Part shown: piece by piece, positions 60,527-64,000 of the stretch
How positions within the stretch are numbered: position 1 is the stretch's first letter
How the letters are laid out: each line of letters opens with the position of its first letter
Assembly (NCBI GenBank): GCA_051208035.1
Contig: JBPJFZ010000009.1
Coordinates: 1 to 64,000 of the forward strand
DNA length: 64,000 bases
DNA from: JACKOB01 sp024234575
GTDB taxonomy: Bacteria > Pseudomonadota > Gammaproteobacteria > Pseudomonadales > Oleiphilaceae
Direction of reading: 5' to 3'
Notes under the pieces: model-generated
What the model was told of the DNA's origin: nothing
The model's database searches: none
What the model saw: only the letters and a program-made list of their open reading frames with translations
Position numbers and translations under genes: made by a program

Positions 60527-62461
60527 CTAACTTTCCCTTGCTGCTAACACGGTAGTCATATTCTCCAGCATGGGGCGCAGATGGTTTTCCAGCGCCTCGA
60601 TTCTGGCTTCGATCATGTTGGTATTCTCATTGCTGGCGGCGGCTTTGGCCACAGCGCTGGCGGATCGCTGTACGGCCTCTGCGCCAAGTGGTAATGCATC
60701 CTGCATCAGCTCGGCCATCAGTGCTTCAATTATTGCGTATTGACCTTTTACGAACGCATGTTGCAGGGTATCGAGTGTCTGTTGATGTTTCGATACGAAA
60801 GTTTTAAGGCCTTCGAGGTAACCGTTGTCTGACGTGCTTTGTTCATGCAGATATCGCACACTCTGGTTGATGTCATTTTGATAATGACTTACAGGGTGGT
60901 CAGGTATCAGCACTTCGTCTTCAAGCGGAGTATCTTTGAGATTAGCCGCAGCCGGAATGTCACGGGATATCCCCCTGAAGCCCGCCAGATTACCATCTTT
61001 GTCATAAATCGGTTTGCTGTGAATTCGCTCCAGACGCAAATGATTGTTCTGCGCCAGACATCTGACCTCGGTGGTAAACGCCTTCTTGCGCGGTACCGAT
61101 TTATCAAGAGCCTGCTTAAAGGTGAGCGCGTCTTCCGGATTAAGGTTATCGAGAATCGAGGTGCCGATCAGCAAATTTGCAGGGAAACCAGTGATATGGG
61201 CACACTTGCGTGACACATAGGTAAAGCGCAAGTGTGCATCGGTTTCCCAGAAGTAGTCATCACTGAGGTTTAGATAGTCATTCAGCTTTTCCTGCAAATC
61301 TTTATGTGCCTTTTCGAAGGTACTTTTCTCGATAACTTTATTGTTTAGGGTTTTGTTTGTTTGCTCTAACTGCCAGCAGCGTTCGTTGGAAAGCTCGTGT
61401 ACAACTTCTACTTTGGTTTGCGTTACCTTAATGATGATATAGACCACGCCTGTACATAAAAGACTTATCAGAGCCAGCCAGATAGACAGATAATTCTGAT
61501 ACTTTTGTCGATAACTATCGGTTGCGACGTTGACAATACGCAGCTCCCGATCGAAAAGTGGCAACGGATTCGCGATAGTAAAGTCCTGAGTTTTCAACGC
61601 GTTGAAGATATGTTGCGCCGGCCAGTGATAAAGCGGAATTTTGGTATGATCCTGCGTATCGTAGATTTCGAAAGGTACGGGCGCGTTCGATAGCGTGCTG
61701 ACAGCATTATCAATAAAGTCGCTGAAATTGAGCGACATCGCTACCACCCCTAACAGCGTTGTGCTGCTCTCTGCGTAAACCGGGTAAAACAACCACAGAA
61801 TGCGGGTGCGCTCTTGTTCATTAAGCAGCGTGTAGGTGCGGGCAGTACCGATTTGTTTATTTTTTATCGCATTGGTGATGGAGTCACGCCACTCGGGGGT
61901 GTTCATCAAATCCATTCCCGGTTGTTCGCCACCATGAAATCGGTGACGTTGATACAATGTGGGCAAATAGAATTTGTCACTGGTCGCCGGAGCGATGTCT
62001 GTTTTTAGTTCAGGTGAGGCGTTGGCGGATACATTTTCAGGAGAAGGTCTGTCAGGAGAGGGTCTGGCGTACAGCTGGAAATCTTTGATACCGAGCGAGG
62101 CTGCCTGTTTCTTTAAGTCTTTCACCGCCGCAAGCGGTGTGTAGGGTGCCCAATAAAGTGAATGAATGTCGCTGTACTGTCGCAGGAAAATATTGGCGTG
62201 TTTTTCAAAAGCGGCGGCGCTGGCGGTGTTGCTTTGCAAGGTCGCGCCAAGAGACTCGAAAACTGCCAGACGAGAGCCAATCTGGTCCGACAGATTAATA
62301 TTGCGCTGATGCGCCACCAGCTGCATTTCGCTAAGTGCTTGTTCACTTTGTTGCCAGCTAACGAAAAAGTAAACCATCACAGAAACGGCTGTTCCAAGCA
62401 GAAGCACTAAAATTCGGAACAGGAACAGCTTTTTCGAATGAAACTGCGGTGATGGCGTCAT
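60527..62461 (-). CDS. CHASE-PAS membrane protein with a degenerate HPt-like tail
   Basis: A 644-residue sensor. Membrane segments near residues 12-32 and 325-345 enclose a CHASE domain (LFVFRILVLLLG before it; YWAPYT..., RHRFHGGEQ and LFYPVYAES within). A PAS domain follows (about 390-510; DDYFWETDAHLRFTYVSRK). No kinase, GGDEF or methyl-accepting region is present. The last 100 residues (about 545-640) are helical and arranged like a HPt domain, but at the place of the phospho-His motif (HxLKG) there is AELMQDALPLGAEA with no His. Its output must therefore be by contact, perhaps with the coupled 71-residue protein. Confidence 0.82.
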   Translation of the reverse strand: MTPSPQFHSKKLFLFRILVLLLGTAVSVMVYFFVSWQQSEQALSEMQLVAHQRNINLSDQIGSRLAVFESLGATLQSNTASAAAFEKHANIFLRQYSDIHSLYWAPYTPLAAVKDLKKQAASLGIKDFQLYARPSPDRPSPENVSANASPELKTDIAPATSDKFYLPTLYQRHRFHGGEQPGMDLMNTPEWRDSITNAIKNKQIGTARTYTLLNEQERTRILWLFYPVYAESSTTLLGVVAMSLNFSDFIDNAVSTLSNAPVPFEIYDTQDHTKIPLYHWPAQHIFNALKTQDFTIANPLPLFDRELRIVNVATDSYRQKYQNYLSIWLALISLLCTGVVYIIIKVTQTKVEVVHELSNERCWQLEQTNKTLNNKVIEKSTFEKAHKDLQEKLNDYLNLSDDYFWETDAHLRFTYVSRKCAHITGFPANLLIGTSILDNLNPEDALTFKQALDKSVPRKKAFTTEVRCLAQNNHLRLERIHSKPIYDKDGNLAGFRGISRDIPAAANLKDTPLEDEVLIPDHPVSHYQNDINQSVRYLHEQSTSDNGYLEGLKTFVSKHQQTLDTLQHAFVKGQYAIIEALMAELMQDALPLGAEAVQRSASAVAKAAASNENTNMIEARIEALENHLRPMLENMTTVLAARES

Positions 62462-62565
62462 TTCAGCAAGCTCTGTGATAAGGCTTAAAGTTCTGCATAG
62501 GATTAGCAGTTAGCCCTTTTAATGTAGTCGATGCAGAGGGATTGTTCTAGGTAAGCCAAAAAAGG

Positions 62566-62880
62566 CTATACATGGTGCGGCGCGAGCTCAATCGAGGAGG
62601 TTTGTTTACCCAGCATGGTAATGGTGCCGTAGTAGCGGTATTCACCCGTGGAAGAAAACTCAAAGCGATAGGTACGACGCAGCTTCCATTGCTTGCGAAT
62701 ATTTTTACTGACGCCAATGCCGGTAAGCACCAGGCTCTCGTCAAGAAACTCGACCGTGTTTTTTTCGCAATATTGTTTCACCGAAAACAATGCCCGCTCT
62801 TTTATTTCTCGGGCTTTCCACCAGTACGCGGCGGAGGCCGCCAGCACGGCAATAATAAAAAGGTCGCTTAGTTCAAGCAC
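62566..62880 (-). CDS. DUF3301 membrane-anchored protein
   Basis: A 104-residue protein with one N-terminal membrane segment (LSDLFIIAVLAASAAYWW) and a soluble domain that matches DUF3301: KARALFSVKQYCEKNTVEFLDESL in shorter pieces, RRTYRFEFSSTGEYRYYG and GTITMLG. The function is unknown; it is common in gammaproteobacteria. A perfect 19-bp hairpin lies upstream, in the divergent intergenic region. Confidence 0.85.
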   Translation of the reverse strand: MLELSDLFIIAVLAASAAYWWKAREIKERALFSVKQYCEKNTVEFLDESLVLTGIGVSKNIRKQWKLRRTYRFEFSSTGEYRYYGTITMLGKQTSSIELAPHHV

Positions 62881-62972
62881 GTTAATCAGGCTCTTTGAGG
62901 TAGTGTTCGAATTGTACGGTCATTTTACACACGATGACAGCGAAACGGGGTCGGATTGATTTTGTTCTGACC

Positions 62973-63018
62973 AATAGAAGAGCCCTGCCAATAGGTGTGT
63001 TGGCAGGGCTCTTCTATT
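62973..63018. terminator. perfect 19-bp hairpin in a divergent intergenic region
   Basis: AATAGAAGAGCCCTGCCAA and TTGGCAGGGCTCTTCTATT are exact complements across an 8-base loop. The shape is that of a bidirectional terminator, but no gene ends here: DUF3301 starts to the left and YigZ to the right. It may end a short unannotated transcript or attenuate yigZ. The T tracts are short (ATTTA). Confidence 0.6.
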
Positions 63019-63175
63019 TAGCCGCTAGTTACGCTTGCTTATCCTCTTAATCGTCTACGTTATTAACAACATCCATACCAAGCAAACAACTTTATTCCTC
63101 GCCTACACTACGTTACCTTATCATTCATCCACAGTAAGTTACTTTGCCAAGCCTGTAAAAGCCAAACGAAAAATT

Positions 63176-63805
63176 ATGTCTAAAACGGATGCACCATCAT
63201 CACAATATTCAGTGCCTTGCGGTGACGCGCTGGTGGAAACCGAGGTGAAAAAAAGCCGCTTTATTGCGCTGGCGGCGTTTGCCGATAATCGTGAGTCTGC
63301 CCTTGAGATGCTTGAACGTGTGAAGCTGCGGTATCCTGATGCACGGCACCATTGCTGGGCCTATGTGATTGAAAGTGGCCGGTCTGCCGCTGCTTCCGAT
63401 GATGGTGAACCCTCTGGTACCGCGGGCAAACCCATATTGAATGTGCTGCAGCACAAAAAAATCACCGAAATAATGCTGATTGTCGTGCGCTACTTTGGTG
63501 GCATTAAGCTGGGTGCTGGTGGATTGGTGCGTGCATATAGTGCTGCCGCACAGGCGGCGATCAGTGCGCTTGAGGTGGCGACACCAATGATTTATTCACG
63601 TTTTACAGTGAGTGTCGAGTTTGCCAACGAAGCCCAGTTGCGTTATCTGGTCGAGCGCTTTGACGGTCGTATCGACAAGATAGATTATCTGACGGATGTG
63701 CAGGCTTTAGTGGCTATACCCGCCGATAATGCAGCGGCCTGGCAAATAGAGGCGGCAAGAATTCTTACATGCTGCAATGTCGTTGATATGCCACCGCAGG
63801 AATAA
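63176..63805 (+). CDS. yigZ: YigZ/IMPACT-family protein
   Basis: A 209-residue cytoplasmic protein starting MSKTDA. An earlier in-frame start at 63035 would prefix 47 atypical residues and run into the hairpin region. UPF0029/IMPACT signatures are present: KKSRFIALAAF, HHCWAYVIESG, ASDDGEPSGTAGKPIL, MLIVVRYFGGIKLGAGGLVRAYS. The C-terminal domain (about 140-209) has the usual ferredoxin-like fold. The molecular role is not settled. The start of a nuclease-like gene follows after two bases, so they are co-transcribed. Confidence 0.93.
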   Translation: MSKTDAPSSQYSVPCGDALVETEVKKSRFIALAAFADNRESALEMLERVKLRYPDARHHCWAYVIESGRSAAASDDGEPSGTAGKPILNVLQHKKITEIMLIVVRYFGGIKLGAGGLVRAYSAAAQAAISALEVATPMIYSRFTVSVEFANEAQLRYLVERFDGRIDKIDYLTDVQALVAIPADNAAAWQIEAARILTCCNVVDMPPQE

Positions 63806-63807
63806 AA

Positions 63808-64000
63808 ATGCAGCAAAATGTGCTTCCTGCCGATTACTATCTAACCAACTTTCGCCAGCTGACTGATTTCGTTGTTTCCCGCTACGCACATCTGTTGGGG
63901 GAAGATGCCCTGGCGTTTTATCAGGCACTGACTTCTTTACCGGATGATGCACAAAAGCTATATGTCCGAATGCTGCTAAGAAAAGGCCAGTATTTTCGCC
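63808..64000 (+). CDS. FAN1-like VRR-NUC protein, 5' part only
   Basis: The gene opens two bases after yigZ and runs off the right edge; 64 codons are visible. It begins MQQNVLPADYYLTNFRQLTDF, followed by an Asp/Glu-rich bend and AQKLYVRMLLRKGQYFR. This matches the N-terminal part of bacterial VRR-NUC/FAN1-like proteins (a winged-helix and SAP-like start; the nuclease domain would be further right). DNA repair is likely, but the catalytic domain is not in the window. Confidence 0.75.
   Translation, partial: MQQNVLPADYYLTNFRQLTDFVVSRYAHLLGEDALAFYQALTSLPDDAQKLYVRMLLRKGQYFR

Noticed and set aside
1..64000. Prophage, integron, CRISPR or insertion sequence
   Set aside because: No transposase, integrase, repeat-spacer array or flanking direct repeats were seen; the accessory-looking block at 10.5-14.7 kb has no mobile-element ends.

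Overview
The window looks like the chromosome of a free-living, probably marine, gammaproteobacterium. The protein families (FolX, YigZ, RhlE, DUF502, AEC carriers, CusCBFA, an NspS/MbaA-like pair) and their sequences fit that class. The genus cannot be fixed from the sequence alone. No rRNA, tRNA, CRISPR array, transposase or phage gene was recognised. Coding density is high and genes lie on both strands.

Layout. 1-9 kb: a chemoreceptor, an SDR dehydrogenase, an SRPBCC-like protein, an RNase II-type nuclease, a CHASE4-GAF-GGDEF-EAL protein and a small membrane protein. 9-15 kb: a PAS-PAS-GGDEF cyclase, then an accessory-looking block. That block holds a remnant of a pilin-like gene, a cardiolipin synthase, a candidate MqsR/MqsA-like toxin-antitoxin pair with a 10-bp palindrome upstream, and an unusual M48 peptidase fused to a type IV pilin-like domain. 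15-24 kb: a copper/silver detoxification operon (His-rich membrane protein, CusC, CusB with a fused CusF domain, CusF, CusA, a cupredoxin and a MerR regulator) behind a MerR-type promoter with a 19-bp spacer. 24-27 kb: two overlapping periplasmic binding-protein genes without permeases, and a haem-binding DUF3365 protein. 27-32 kb: an EamA transporter with a possible small RNA or leader upstream, and a pair of paralogous lipoproteins followed by a beta-barrel protein.

32-46 kb: a PAS-GGDEF-EAL protein, a rhodanese, an AEC carrier, an HD-GYP phosphodiesterase, an esterase, a DUF1254/1214 protein, and a hybrid sensor kinase whose next gene is a sugar-type binding protein. 46-49 kb: housekeeping genes (DUF502, CoA-binding protein, FolX, FolE) and a CheY-like regulator. 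49-57 kb: two alpha/beta hydrolases, a membrane GGDEF cyclase, a second AEC carrier, and an operon of a PotD-like binding protein with a HAMP-GGDEF-EAL protein that resembles the NspS-MbaA polyamine sensor. 57-64 kb: PlsC, DUF924, a double CDGSH protein, RhlE, a CHASE-PAS protein with a degenerate HPt-like tail, DUF3301, YigZ and the start of a VRR-NUC/FAN1-like protein.

Two themes tie the window together. The first is cyclic-di-GMP signalling: five GGDEF proteins (three also with EAL) and one HD-GYP protein. The second is solute-binding proteins placed without transporters, in two cases beside membrane sensors, which suggests they work as ligand receptors rather than in uptake. The least ordinary items are the toxin-antitoxin candidate, the M48-pilin fusion with its decayed partial copy, and the sensor/binding-protein operons.
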